DNA from: Chara braunii
Lineage: Eukaryota; Streptophyta; Charophyceae; Charales; Characeae
Assembly: GCA_003427395.1 (NCBI GenBank)
Contig: BFEA01000646.1
Coordinates: 440,243-473,067 of the forward strand
DNA: 32,825 nucleotides
Reading direction: 5' to 3'
How positions within the stretch are numbered: the first letter of the stretch is position 1; the number at the start of each line of letters is the position of its first letter. Of the stretch, positions 19,327-29,836 are shown piece after piece. Under the pieces are notes generated by a model. It was not told where the DNA came from. It did not search any database and saw nothing but the letters and a program-made list of their open reading frames with translations. The position numbers and the translations under genes are program-made.

Positions 19327-19930
19327 CTCCCCTAAACTAAGAAAATTTCAGCAGCGCTTCCCATAGGAAAAGTGTCTTTTCAGAATTTATATAAGTCAAA
19401 ATATGAAAGCAGAAATAATCTTTAACTCTGGAAAGTCAAATTTTGTCGAACTCCCTGACTTAGTAAAAATTTGGGCAGCACTCCCTTTAGAAAGGGAGAC
19501 TTCCCAGATTTACACTAAGTCAGATATGAACTCAAAAGACAACTTGAGTTCAACTTAGACAAGATTTAACCAACTCCTTAGTTTTGCAGAAATTTCGGCA
19601 GCACTCCCTTTAGAAAAGTGTTATTCCAAAATTTATACAAAGCTAAATCCAGAACTTGGGAATAACTTTCACTTCTCAAAATCCAATTTTGTCTAACTCC
19701 CTGAATTAGCAAAAATTTGGGGGGCAATCCTTTTAAAAAATGAGACTTTCCAGATTTTTACTAGGTCAGATATAAAGAAAAGACAAGTTGAACTTTGACA
19801 AGTCAACAATTTACTAACTCCTTGGATTTGTAGAAATTTCGGCAACGCTTCCCGTAGAGAGAGTAGCTTGCCAAGATTTATACAAAGCCAAGTAAAAAAA
19901 ATGATCCCAGAAAATGCGAGAATTGATCTA
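19327..19930. repeat. Five degenerate 121-124-bp tandem units
   Basis: Units start at 19327, 19451, 19574, 19697 and 19818. Each has CTCC(C/T)T..., then A-AATTT-GG(C/G)AGC-CTCCC, then a purine-rich word, CCAGATTTA, and AAGTCA or similar. In unit 2 the middle is a perfect hairpin (19481-19487 with 19492-19498, CTCCCTT/AAGGGAG). In other units the same place pairs less well. Tandem repeats between pol and the 3' LTR are known in several plant gypsy lineages. Confidence 0.8.
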
Positions 19931-20171
19931 AGTAAAAAATCTTAGCTCAGAAAATGCAGGAATTGAAACTAACTCTTATAGCTCTAGCACGTGGAGAGCG
20001 ACTAAAGCAACTACCTATCAAATTGAAACTCAGACCAAGTAGTAACCTCAGTCAACCACATGCAGGTCAAACCACAAAGGTAAACACTCTCACTATCCCA
20101 AATTTATTTAGACAACAATAGTTCATGATCTTTCAAGGATTTAACCCTTTATACCCTGCTTACATAAGGCA

Positions 20172-21002
20172 TAAGGTCCGGCCACCCAAACTTATGGAAT
20201 GAGCCTAACTTGTCAAAGAGTATACACAAACAGAGGGCACAACTACTTCTCTCTTCTTTGGACACATGACTAGACCATTCTAGTCGCACTGAACGTGTTT
20301 AAAATATCCAAGTTATATATACCTATCTTCTCCTTTGTCTTCTAAGGCTGCATATGACTGAACTAACTTAAGTTCAGTCTGCCCCAGTTTACCACCAATT
20401 TTATTCTTAGTTATACTCTCTTCAGGTTGTGATAGACAATAGTCAGACCACCTAAACTTATAGAACAGTCTGATTAGCTCGTGTTTAAAATAGAGTAGTA
20501 GTAAAATATAGTCAAGTTATAACCATTGGGTTTCAACATGTGCGAGGCTTTGAGCCAGACCCCCTGAACTTACAGAAGGATCTAACTCTCTGCCTGGTCC
20601 ATTTCTCTCTGATCCAATATGTGCGTGACATTGGGCTAGATCACCTGAACTTACAGAACAATCTGCACTCTGTCAGGTTCATTTTCTCAAAATAAAAGCA
20701 GGAAGAGACTGAGCCACCTAAACTTATAGAATGGCTCAGACCTCCTTGTTCAGAACCAGATAAACAGAGGAAAACCCAAAATAAACAAGGCGACCAAGGC
20801 ACCTGAACTTACAGAATGCACTTGGTCCCTGAAAAGTCAACCACAGTCAGCCCTCACAAGTTAGAGCAGTCAGGCCACCTAAACTTATAGAACAGCCTGA
20901 CCCTTCATGAGCAATCAGACCCCCTAAACTTAGAGAAGGGTCTGACGCTCCATACAAACCAAAATAAACAAAGCACTTAGTCTCCCCAAACTTATGGGGA
21001 CC
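20172..21002. repeat. Hairpin array 1: conserved CCTRAACTTAYAGAA loop, covarying stems
   Basis: Nine copies of a conserved loop word are each flanked by complementary arms of different sequence. Clear stems: 20443-20448/20468-20473 (TCAGAC), 20638-20641/20661-20664 (AGAT), 20709-20716/20732-20739 (CTGAGCCA), 20792-20801/20817-20827 (GACCAAG plus GCA, one bulge), 20869-20875/20895-20901 (GTCAGGC), 20915-20922/20938-20945 (TCAGACCC), 20983-20987/20996-21000 (TCCCC, short loop). Weaker copies lie near 20172-20212 and 20534-20587. Spacing is irregular, about 40-270 bp. No coding frame runs through it. Confidence 0.85.
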
Positions 21003-22970
21003 TCCCAGCCTTAATGACCCATTCAATCATCAAGCAAAACAACCCTCCATCCTGCCTTCCTCCAGATGCAGTTCCTTTCAGCAATCTGAATTCACACAAT
21101 CAATAAAGTTGAAACTGAACTTGAGCAGTCATTCCTTTACTTAATCTTGTTCAGTATCCTGAAGTCGAAGAAAAGTCAAAATAGGGCTCCATATCATATA
21201 TTCAGTCAGCGATGCATCGGGTAATACACATAGGGACTATAATCTGGGTCTATAGAGGGAAAGCAAAAGGTTACCTGACAGTTCCCTGCCTCCAGAACTC
21301 CTCCTGAGTTCCATCAGAGTTCCCGCAATCGGTGGGTTGACTCCCCACAGAGTCTTGCTGCGGTCCTACAGGTTGCAATCCCGCCTGCCGCCTTCCTCTC
21401 AGATCAGGATAGACTAGACTTAGAGTAAGAAAGGTAGAAAGAGAAGGTTTTGGACTCTCAGATACAAGAGGGGTGCACTCAGACTCACAGGAGAGGGCCT
21501 TGGTACATTCAACGCTTGAGGGCCCCACAATGGTGGCCAATGTAACAGCTCGGTCAAACCTGAAGTCGAACTGCTGAACTCAACCCTCCTGACGGCCCCT
21601 CAAACTCGCAGCAATAGCCCTTCCCTCCCAGGCTCAATCACTCCTCTAGGTCCAATGGTCGCCGCACAGCAGACTGTAACGACCAATGGCAGTGTGTAAC
21701 AGTGCGCGACAGTATGCCGCAGTAGGTGGCAGCCAGCTGCAGGCAGGTACACAGCTCAGCAAAGCTACTATAGCTCGCCAGTCACCACATGGATACTACG
21801 CTCGCGCCCCAATCTCGTGTACCCAGTAGATTGGCCTAGCAAGGCGGTACGTACCCGCGATAAATGCACAGTGTACTAAGCAGGGTAGCGTTGTCCAGTA
21901 AACACATCAACAGTAGTAGTGCCGCAGTTTACAAGCCCAAACATGCCACCAAGTCCCACCATCTCGACCTCGGCCAGCGCCGTCGCCGCACGCTAGTGTT
22001 CACCTCCCTCACCCCCTGCCAGAGTACGGTCAGCGCTTAATAGCACACTGCAAAACACCAGTCAACTGCAGTTCGGCTCATAGCACCTGTACACCATCTG
22101 AGTATGCAACAACAATAATCGAGAGGTAGCTGCAGACGCCCCTCATGAGGTCCTCACTGGGAACAGGTGCATACCTCGAGTCTTTTCCCTCTCCCCTCTT
22201 TCTATATCCCCCTCATTCCTCCCCGCTTACCGTACTTCCACCATCTCCCATTCATGTAGCACATAGCCTCCTACCATATGAACGTCCTTGGCCGAAAGTA
22301 CGACCCTGTTCAATTTGGGAGGGGGCCGGCTTGCCAGGATGGGGACCTCAGATCACCACAGGTTGTACTTCTGCGGACAGTTCACTGCTCATTAGAAGAG
22401 AGCCACTGAGACGAAGGAGGTCATGGTGGTAGCTCTGTCATAAAGAGAAGAAGCCGCGGTTAGACGACCGTGTCCAGGAGCAACAGCACCCCCTCTCAAA
22501 GTCGACCAAGTCGAACCCAGCGGGAGTTGCGGCATCGAACGACACCTGAATGATAGCTCAGTACATCATTAGCGAGCACTTTGGCACGTAGCCAGGTCCG
22601 TAAGGCTGGGCAGACTCGAGATGCTGCTTTCTGCTAGAATACCGACACATGCACTGTCCTCCAGCTTGGTACTCCCGCCCGACTCACCGGCCAACAGGTA
22701 AGTCTCCAATCGCACGGCTGGCCTCCGGGAAACTAGACAAAATTCCGCTTGGAATCACTTTACTCTCACCCGCCACTTATAGCAAGGCAACGTACCCTGT
22801 CATTCAAAAGTCGCCCCTCCTGGCTCTGAGCAGGTAAGTGCTCGGCCCTCAACGGGCTTACACTATTCCTATCAACGAAAGTGAGCAAAATTGAATGAAT
22901 ACTCCGCTGGGACACGGGCGGGTACATTCTTGTTTCAAGGGTCCCTCCTCACGCAGCTTTTGTTCTCCCT
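21003..22970. other. 3' region of the gypsy element, no gene recognised
   Basis: Mixed-composition non-coding sequence. A minus-strand frame at 21540-21271 (89 codons) and a plus-strand frame at 22145-22432 (95 codons) have no recognisable motifs. Short repeats of GTAACAGTG/GCGACAGTA words occur near 21690-21730. Confidence 0.5.
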
Positions 22971-22975
22971 TACTC

Positions 22976-23900
22976 TAAGACTAACATCCTGTCTCCAAAT
23001 CTAACATCGTCAGTCAAATCGCCCTACTCAGAATCCCATATTTGCTACCTTTTCTCGACTGATTCTGTCGAGGATCAACTAAATTTCTCGACTCCTCACT
23101 CCTCTCTCTCCATAGCTCGCGGACCTTATCTCTTTACTAACTCTAATCTTGCTAGTCTAACATCGAAACTAACCTTACTACTAAGCTCGCCCCGGCCCAA
23201 AACCTCAAGAACGAGCCCTCCCTTGCCTGATCATATTCAGAAACGAGGGAGATATACACTTCCCGTTCTCCATCCCTGCAAAAAAAAAAAAAAAAAAAAA
23301 AGCCACCAAAAAATGAAATGAATCTTCTACATAAGTCAGGGTAGGTTCATGCCCGTTTTTCACAGTCTCCTGCCGGGCGCAGCTTCTTTACTAACAACCT
23401 CAAAAACTACCTACTAAACTCTAGATCTAACACTACCATTTGATTCGCCTGATTCCCAATCCCCTAGATAGATCCTTTCTTCATCTGATTTCGCTTAGTA
23501 CGAATGAGTGAGATGTGTGTTTCTGTGTTTCCTCTTCCTTGCCTCCGCCATCTCTCCGCGCGGTTCATCACCCCACTAACTCCCTCCACACTAATTTTCT
23601 TCTAAATCTAACATCATATCCGGGGTCGCAGGCCCCCAAAACCCCAGACTTAAAACCTTCCTCGCTCGTTTTCACTCAGAAACAAGCGAGATGCTCGTTT
23701 TCCCCTTTTGACATAGCCCCATCGGCCATATCTCCCTGGGGCTCCTTTCTCATGTATCACTTAAACTACTGATCCTCCTTCTAATGTACCCCTACCATCA
23801 GCTTCACCCAGGGCCAAAACCCCGGGATCCCCCCTTTCCTCTCTCGATTTCATCAAGAATCGAGAGAGTTATGTTTTTCTCGACGTGACTCCCTCCGCCC
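22976..23900. repeat. Hairpin array 2: degenerate repeat units with covarying stems
   Basis: Units carry a TCTAACATC word (near 22982, 23157, 23427, 23610), in several a CCAAAACC word, and then a hairpin. The arms are 23054-23059/23067-23072 (CTCGAC/GTCGAG), 23218-23225/23244-23251 (CTCCCTTG/CGAGGGAG), 23480-23487/23501-23508 (TTCATCTG/CGAATGAG, weak), 23661-23668/23683-23690 (CTCGCTCG/CAAGCGAG) and 23839-23849/23858-23868 (11-bp perfect stem CTCTCTCGATT). Loops share TCA-AA words and most copies are followed by GATG, GATAT or TTATG. An A21 run lies at 23280-23301. Confidence 0.75.
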
Positions 23901-24189
23901 GGCTCCGCCATCGCCCAATCCGCTCCCGCATGAACCTGGCAGGACCCTACGTCCGGGTTCTCTCCCCCTTCGTAGGCTAGCTCCAACGGCGGTGTGCGGC
24001 CATACCGCACACGGTCCGTCGCATCCGGCCTTCTACGTTGCTCCGCCTCACAACCTTAGCACCTGCCCTTCTTCCTTCTTGTTATCGCCCGTGTCGCAGC
24101 GCCTCTCCTTCCTCAGCATGCACTCGGCGCTAATCCCCGTTCAGGTTCGGCCCATTGTTGGTTGGCCCCATCCTCCACTCTCGCGCCTC

Positions 24190-24700
24190 GCTCGCTGACT
24201 TCCTTCGCCTGTCTCAGCGCTATTTTACCCGCTACCCCCTGACGCCGCCCGACTTTGCTCACTTCGACCGTCGGGCGTACTACAGATCTCCTTACACAAG
24301 GCGCTGAGATAGCGCCTCCGCATGGCTTCCGCATGAATCGAGGAATGGCTGGGCGCTGCTCCTTGATTTATACTTCGGCAACTCGCTAACTTGCCCTTCT
24401 CACTACCGGCCAGCCAACCCCTTAGCGCAGCGAACTTTCCTAGCTGCTCTGGCCTGCCCGAGGGGACTTCGGGAAAGGCCAGCTGCTGGCCGGTTTGATC
24501 AGTCCTTCGCCTCTATAGCGCTCAACGCGGTCCTACTCCGCCCGACATCCCGAATCGCTCACCTTCCCTCCACATCGGGCGACGCAACCTGGCTTTCTCA
24601 ACTGCAATAGTGGCCCTGAGAGGGCTTCGGAGGATTCAACTAGTAATAGGTTCAATTAGTCTTTCGCCCCTATGCCCTATCCGACGAGTGGTGTGCCCAG
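24190..24700. repeat. Degenerate GC-rich units with hairpins (array 3)
   Basis: A word of the form GT/AC-TTCGCC-CTAT recurs at about 24197, 24505 and 24660. A two-part hairpin lies at 24449-24482: outer CTGGCCT (24449-24455) with AGGCCAG (24476-24482), inner CCCGA (24457-24461) with TCGGG (24469-24473). A related place in the next unit pairs GCCCT (24613-24617) with AGGGC (24621-24625). Fewer copies make the pattern less certain than in arrays 1 and 2. Confidence 0.5.
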
Positions 24701-25810
24701 CAGATACCGCTGCTACCTCCTCCTGCCCACTTCACTCCGGTCGAGCTCGCCACTACCTCAAGTCAGCTTTGGCCAAGTTCCCACCCAGACAGCTGGCCGC
24801 GGAACTGAGGGCGCGCCCTACTGCAAGTCCTTGTGCGTGGCCCTGATGAACTGGGCCCGGTACGACCCTCGGCGGTAATAGCAAGATTCAAATGAGAACT
24901 CTGACAACCGGAGTGGAGGAAAGCCCCGCGGGCATGCTCACCCCCAACCCCTTCACCGCGGACTGCGTGGGGATGGACGGTGCTCCCACAAAAAAGTCCC
25001 ACCACTCTAATTCCTTCCGGCCCGTATGCTTAATCACCCGTCGGACGCCTCGGCCCGGCTTTTCCTGACGGGCAGGATAGGGGAATTTTGTCGGCCTCCC
25101 GAACGCGCGGAGGTTCGTAAACCAACCAAAAGGAGGCTTGTGCTCAACGTCTTTGACCGTCGCGACGACCCCCAAATCTGGCGTCGCGCCTGAGTCGATA
25201 GGTACTAAAGCAAAAATAATAACATAGCAGAATTTAAGTTATTCAGGACTTTTGATCATCAAGATATGACGAACGGGGAAATCGAAAATGTTAGCCCCGT
25301 CCTAACGCTGCCGACGGCAAAACCAAGGGGGATGGCCCCGCCGGGCCCTCAATTCCTCGGTCCCTTCGCGCTACTCTGATATTCCCACATTGTCGCCGCC
25401 GCTTGGCCTCGATCTTTAAACCCTTTCGACAAAAATCTGATACCGTAACCAATAGCGCAGGGCCCAAGGATGGATCTAGCTCTTGCGGTTGCCTAAATAG
25501 ATGGACACCGCGCGACGCACCCAGCCTTACCGAGACGCCATCAGAAGTCATATTGTCATTGTTGCCGTCCTCCGCACGTACGCACAGGTCATAGGCAAGC
25601 ACACTAGTCAACGAGACATAATTTTTTTAATCCCTACTTAATCAGAAGAAAAAAAAAAATTTTGGCCGGCGGTCACGCCGACTCTTCGACCATCAACAAA
25701 TATGAGGATCACGCGCGCCCACACACTCTCTATTCTAGTCGACCATCCAGGCAACCCAAATCGCAGGCGCAGCCGCGCCTAGCGCGGTATACTTAAAATT
25801 TAAACCAAAA
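24701..25810. other. 3' region next to pol, no gene recognised
   Basis: Non-coding, with GC-rich then AT-rich patches. A 106-codon minus-strand frame (25611-25291) has no recognisable motifs. It lies just downstream of the chromodomain stop and cannot be excluded as a remnant ORF. Confidence 0.45.
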
Positions 25811-26413
25811 CTATTTTCTGTTGCTTGCAAAAACCCAGGGCGGATACCCTTGTAAGGGTATTCGCACCGACACCGGTCGTGAAGCTTCCTGAGCTAACCT
25901 TTGCTTCTCATAATGCGCGTAGATCAGCGGTACGGATACTTTCAAATCTGCTCCTGAAATCCACCGAGTGTCGTCGCGATCGCAGGCTTTGAATGTAACC
26001 TTGTACTGTCGCGGCTTGCTCCCGCACTTGCGATCTGTGATAACGCGGTCAACTTCTTGATGACCATCCATAGAAGGAGGGTCCTGCGATCGTCGGCCCG
26101 GAAAGTTGTCGCTCTTAGCTGGCGTGTATGTTGCCAGCTTTGAGGCGTGAAAGACTGGATGGACTGTCAGATGCGGGGGGATGTTGATCACAAATGAAGG
26201 GCCATCGGGCTCATCACCCGCGGCTGATGTTACAGGCCATGGTCCAAACCACTTGGGAAGCAGTTTGCGAGAGACATCCTGTTCCAGTGCAAACTCTTCT
26301 ACGGAGACCCAAACCAGGTCGCCGGCGCGGATGGGACATGGTACGCGATGCCTGTTGGCTTGCTGCTGCATGCGGACTTGAGCCTTTTGCATATTCCCGC
26401 GGGCTTGAGCCAG
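25811..26413 (-). pseudogene. Integrase C-terminus with chromodomain
   Basis: This is the last part of pol, 193 codons from the first Met at 26392 to a TAG at 25811-25813. It is in the same frame as the integrase core and is separated from it only by a TAG at 26414-26416. Near residues 45-52 LLPKWFGPW is the GPY/F-like module. Residues 113-150 (EVDRVITDRK to WISGADL) form a chromodomain with the aromatic and acidic positions expected for methyl-lysine binding. In chromoviruses this tail directs integration to particular chromatin. The rest is a short tail ending FASNRK. With readthrough of the TAG this would be one polypeptide with the integrase. Confidence 0.85.
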
Positions 26414-27392
26414 CTATTCCCTGTACTTCCGGACGGAAGCGGGAGAGCAAGCGACATCGATGTCGGCTGGTCGTGGGAGAAGAAGGTCGGCGAAGATATG
26501 GCCTTTCCGTCCACCGTGGTGCAACTCGAATGGAGTCACGCCGATCGCCGGGTGCACCGAAGTGTTATAGGCGAAATCGATGTCGGGGAGACGGTCAACC
26601 CAATCTTTCTGGTCCGGACGGATGAGCGTACGAAGCATCATTTGAGCGGTTTGATGTGCCTGCTCCGTCTGCCCGTCTGTCTGTGGATGCCGAGCCGAAC
26701 TTGGCTTCATCTTCGTGCTGGACTCCTGCATGAGTGCAGTCCAAAATGCCGACATGAAACGAGTGTCGCGGTCGCTGACTATGTCTTCCGGTACACCATG
26801 GCCGCAAATCCAGCCGGTGTGTAGGAGGCGTGCCAGCTCGGGAGCCGTGGAGTAGTACTTGCAAGGGAGAAAACGNGCGTACTTACTCAATCGGTCCACG
26901 ACCGTGAGGATNNCGTCGTGTCCGAGGCGGTNGCGGGGGAATGGTCCGGNGACATCNATGGCAATGGAGAGACNGGGTTCCTGCNGGATCGGCATCGNGC
27001 GCAGCTCGCCGTAGGGGTTGCGGTTGTGGGGTTTGCTTCGTCGGCAAACTTCGCAAGAGTCGCAATACCTCGTGACATCGGTGATGAGGTCGGGCCATCG
27101 GAATCGCTGTCGAAGCCGTGCAATAGTGCGGCTGACTCCGAAATGGCCGGCGAGTCGCGAATCATGATACTCGCCGAGGAGGCGAGTCCGAAGACGGCGG
27201 TCGTGGGACACATAGTAAGTCCTTGCCCCGCGAGTGCAGGAGCAAGTACCCCTCGGCGATGCAATAGTGGCTGGCCAGTGGGTGATCCGAAGATAGTTGC
27301 GCATATAGCGTGGTGAAATCTGGATCGGACTCGTCGCCCCTGATGAAGTGTCGATGAAGCTCCTCGTCGAATGCAAAGGCATAATGTGTCAT
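26414..27392 (-). pseudogene. Integrase (HHCC and DDE core, frameshifted, with Ns)
   Basis: The N-terminal part reads in the frame of 27392 (MTHYAFAFDEELHRHF...) and the rest in the frame of 27382-26414, with the frame change near 27205. In the latter numbering the zinc-binding HHCC residues are His73, His80, Cys110 and Cys113. The catalytic triad is Asp143, Asp204 (SDRD) and Glu240, with exactly 35 residues between the last two. It catalyses insertion of element cDNA. Ten N bases fall within 26876-26998 around the first Asp, probably a consensus of non-identical copies. A 1-base shift also separates it from RNase H near 27391. Confidence 0.88.
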
Positions 27393-28036
27393 AGCGCAAA
27401 GATCAGGTCTTCGCGAGAGTGCATTTCTGCGCGATTGGAGAGGCCGGGAAGATATTTCGGTGTGAAGTCAAATTGGTCGATGAAGTACATCCATCGCCCG
27501 ATCGTGCTGCTCACCGTATCCTGCGTCTTGTAGTAGGTCATTGGATTGTTGTCCGTAACCCATGTGAACCTACGACGGCCAAGGAGGAAGTGCCGCCAAC
27601 ACTTGAGAGCCATGACGAATGCGAGCAACTCCTTCTTCCTTGCATCATCAAGCGAGTTGATGGGAGACACTTTGTGGCTGAAGTACTCCACAGGGTGCCA
27701 GTCGTCGCTGTCGTGCTGTTCCAAGACTGCCCCAATGCCATAGCCGAAAGCGTCCGTAGTCACTCTCGTTGGCAGGGTGGGGTCATAGATGCTAAGGACG
27801 GGTGCCATGAGCATAGCCGTCTTAAGTGCTTGGAATGACCGGCGTGCGTCGTCATCGAATACGAATGACACCTTTGGCGATTGTAATCTCGTCATAGGTG
27901 CAGCAATCCTTGAGTATCCGGTGATGAATCGCTGATAGTAGCCCGCCAATCCCATGAATGAACAAACGTCCGTGGTGTTGGTGGGCTCGGGCCATACTCG
28001 TAGGGCCTCGATCTTGTCCGCAAGCGGACGGATGCC
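27389..28036 (-). pseudogene. RNase H domain and RT connection
   Basis: In frame with the RT after a TAA at 28037-28039. The first residues, GIRPLADKIEALRVWPEP, are the RT connection. MGLAGYYQRFI at about 27955-27923 is the conserved start of the thumb/tether. RVTTDAFGYGIGAVL and WVTDNNPMTYY are RNase H motifs with their metal-binding Asp residues. The tail, YLPGLSNRAEMHSRED, leads into integrase. It ends with a TGA at 27389-27391, caused by a frameshift, since the neighbouring frame continues the family sequence. The enzyme removes RNA from the RNA:DNA hybrid during replication. Confidence 0.88.
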
Positions 28037-28850
28037 TTACAGCGTCACATAATGTCCCAAGTACTCCAGCTCCTGCCGCGCGAATTCGCACTTGTCGCGG
28101 TTGGCTTTGTACTTGGCTTGTCGTAGCCGCTCCAGAACGGTGCGTAGGTGTTCCACTTGCTCCTCCAAACTCCGGCTGTACACCAAGATATCGTCGAGGT
28201 AGATAAGTACGTATCGATCCAGCATGTGTTGGAACTCCATTGTCATAGCCGCTTGGAAAGTGGCCGGGGCATTCGTAAGGCCAAATGGCATAACCAGCCA
28301 TTCGAAATGCCCATATCGCGTCTTAAACGCGGTCTTGTAGCGATCCTCCTTTCGAATCTCGAGCTGGTGATATCCCGACTTGAGGTCCAGCTTGGAGAAG
28401 AACTTGGCGCCGCCCAGTCGCTCGAGAAGATCGTCGATGCGTGGGAGAGGGCCGACATTTCTGATCGTCTGCGCGTTGAGCTTGCGATAATCGATGCACA
28501 ACCGCAAATACTTGTTCTTCTTCTGGACAAAGAGAACAGGAGCACCGTATGGCGATGAGCTAGGCCGAATCCAGCCTTCTCCAGAAGGTCGTCGAGTTGT
28601 GCCCGAAGCACACTTAACTCTTCCTCGCTCATTCGGTAGATGCAACCGCGCGGAGGTACGGCCCCGTCCTCGAGGATGATCTCGTGGCGGATGGGCCGAT
28701 CCGGTATTACTCCGTGCGGGCCTTCGAACACGTCGCTGTAGGCGTCAAGAAGTGCGGTGATGCGTGGATCCGAAGATGGGGTGGGAGGGCGTGGAGAAAA
28801 CACCCCCCCATCTCCTCGATGTCGTCTCTGATGATGGAAGCTCGCATGCT
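28037..28850 (-). pseudogene. Reverse transcriptase of the gypsy element
   Basis: The RT N-terminus ([19 protein letters not shown] to LDDLLEKAG) lies in the frame of 28911-28243. After a 1-base shift near 28566 the rest lies in 28645-28037 (202 codons). In the latter numbering motif A is [12 protein letters not shown] (83-94), motif [12 protein letters not shown] (121-131) and motif C YLDD (149-152), all with catalytic Asp residues intact. The frame ends at a TAA at 28037-28039 inside a conserved stretch, and the same frame resumes directly after it, so this is a point nonsense mutation. Another frameshift near 28790, at a C7 run, separates the RT N-terminus from the spacer after protease. 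Confidence 0.9.
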
Positions 28851-29836
28851 TGCGGCGGATACCACGTGGCAGCTGATCGAAGGATGAGGAAGAGGCACCG
28901 TGCATGAGCACGAATGTGAACGGTGCGGTTATAGAAGTTCACCGGGTGATCCTCGCTTCGCAGCCATGACATGCCCAAAATCATATCAAATTGGGTGTCC
29001 AGAATGTCAAAGGATACCGCCTCACTTGCGTGAGGGGCAAAGTACACTGGGACGTCATCAATGCACCGATCGATTGACTTGTGCGTGTGACCGTCCGCCA
29101 ACGTGACTTGCGTGGGTTGGGGATTCCTTCGGACGCGTGGGCCAAGGCCGACACGCACCATGAAGTCCTGGCTGATGTAGTTGCGAGATGCTCCGCAATC
29201 GATCAAAGCGCTGCAGGTCACCTCTCCGATCTGAATGCATACATATAGCAATGGTGCATTGATGTCATCGTATTGTTGCGTCTTGAACTCGCGGTCGATC
29301 TTCGAAATGTAAGCGTGAAGGTCGACAATCTGTACTCCGGCGTCCATCAACGGAGTCGGTACTGCAGTGTGCAAGTAATCTCGCAGTTGTGCCATGAGCA
29401 CGTTGCAATGTGGTTTCGGCAATCGTCCGGTCGAGGGAACGGGCATCCATTGGAAGTCTGCGAACGTCAATGGGTCGATCTCTTCAAGTCTTGACCATGA
29501 CGTCGAATCCCCGACGATAGATGGCGACAAAGCTGCCGAATCGGTTGCTGATGGTGATGAAACCGTGCATGCAGTTGATTGTTGCACGTAGTGCGGTTGG
29601 TCCAGCGGTGGAACCAAGTGGACAACATAGTCCTCGTAAGTGTACCGAGAACTTACGACATTCGCATCCTCCTCAGATGTGCAAGAGGCCGCTAGCAAGG
29701 CGGCCGAATCTGGCGGAGTTGAAGGTGGAGTCGCCTCACCTCCCGCGAAACTAAGTTTCCCGAGTTGAGACGTGGCCGCACATCCTCCTTGGCCTGATCT
29801 TGGCAAAGGGAGGTCTTGTGCTTGGTGTTGTTGCAC
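28745..29836 (-). pseudogene. Aspartic protease of the gypsy element
   Basis: A 363-codon frame. The first 190 residues are a low-complexity linker after the gag zinc knuckle. ALIDCGASRNYIS (catalytic Asp213) is the D-[STC]-G-A signature, with Cys at the variable position. About 75 residues later MILGMSWLRSEDH is the conserved ILG motif of retropepsins. Only one Asp motif is present, as expected for a dimeric enzyme that cleaves Gag-Pol. The true frame leaves this one near 28905; beyond that the frame of 28898-28707 (PLPHPSISCHVVSAASM) looks like the continuing linker. Confidence 0.85.

Noticed and set aside
20172-21002. CRISPR-like array
   Set aside because: Repeats are degenerate, spacing varies from about 40 to 270 bp, the arms covary, and the context is a eukaryotic retroelement.
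26181-28887. Plus-strand frames of 60-158 codons opposite pol
   Set aside because: They are antisense shadows of RT, RNase H and integrase, which show real motifs on the minus strand.
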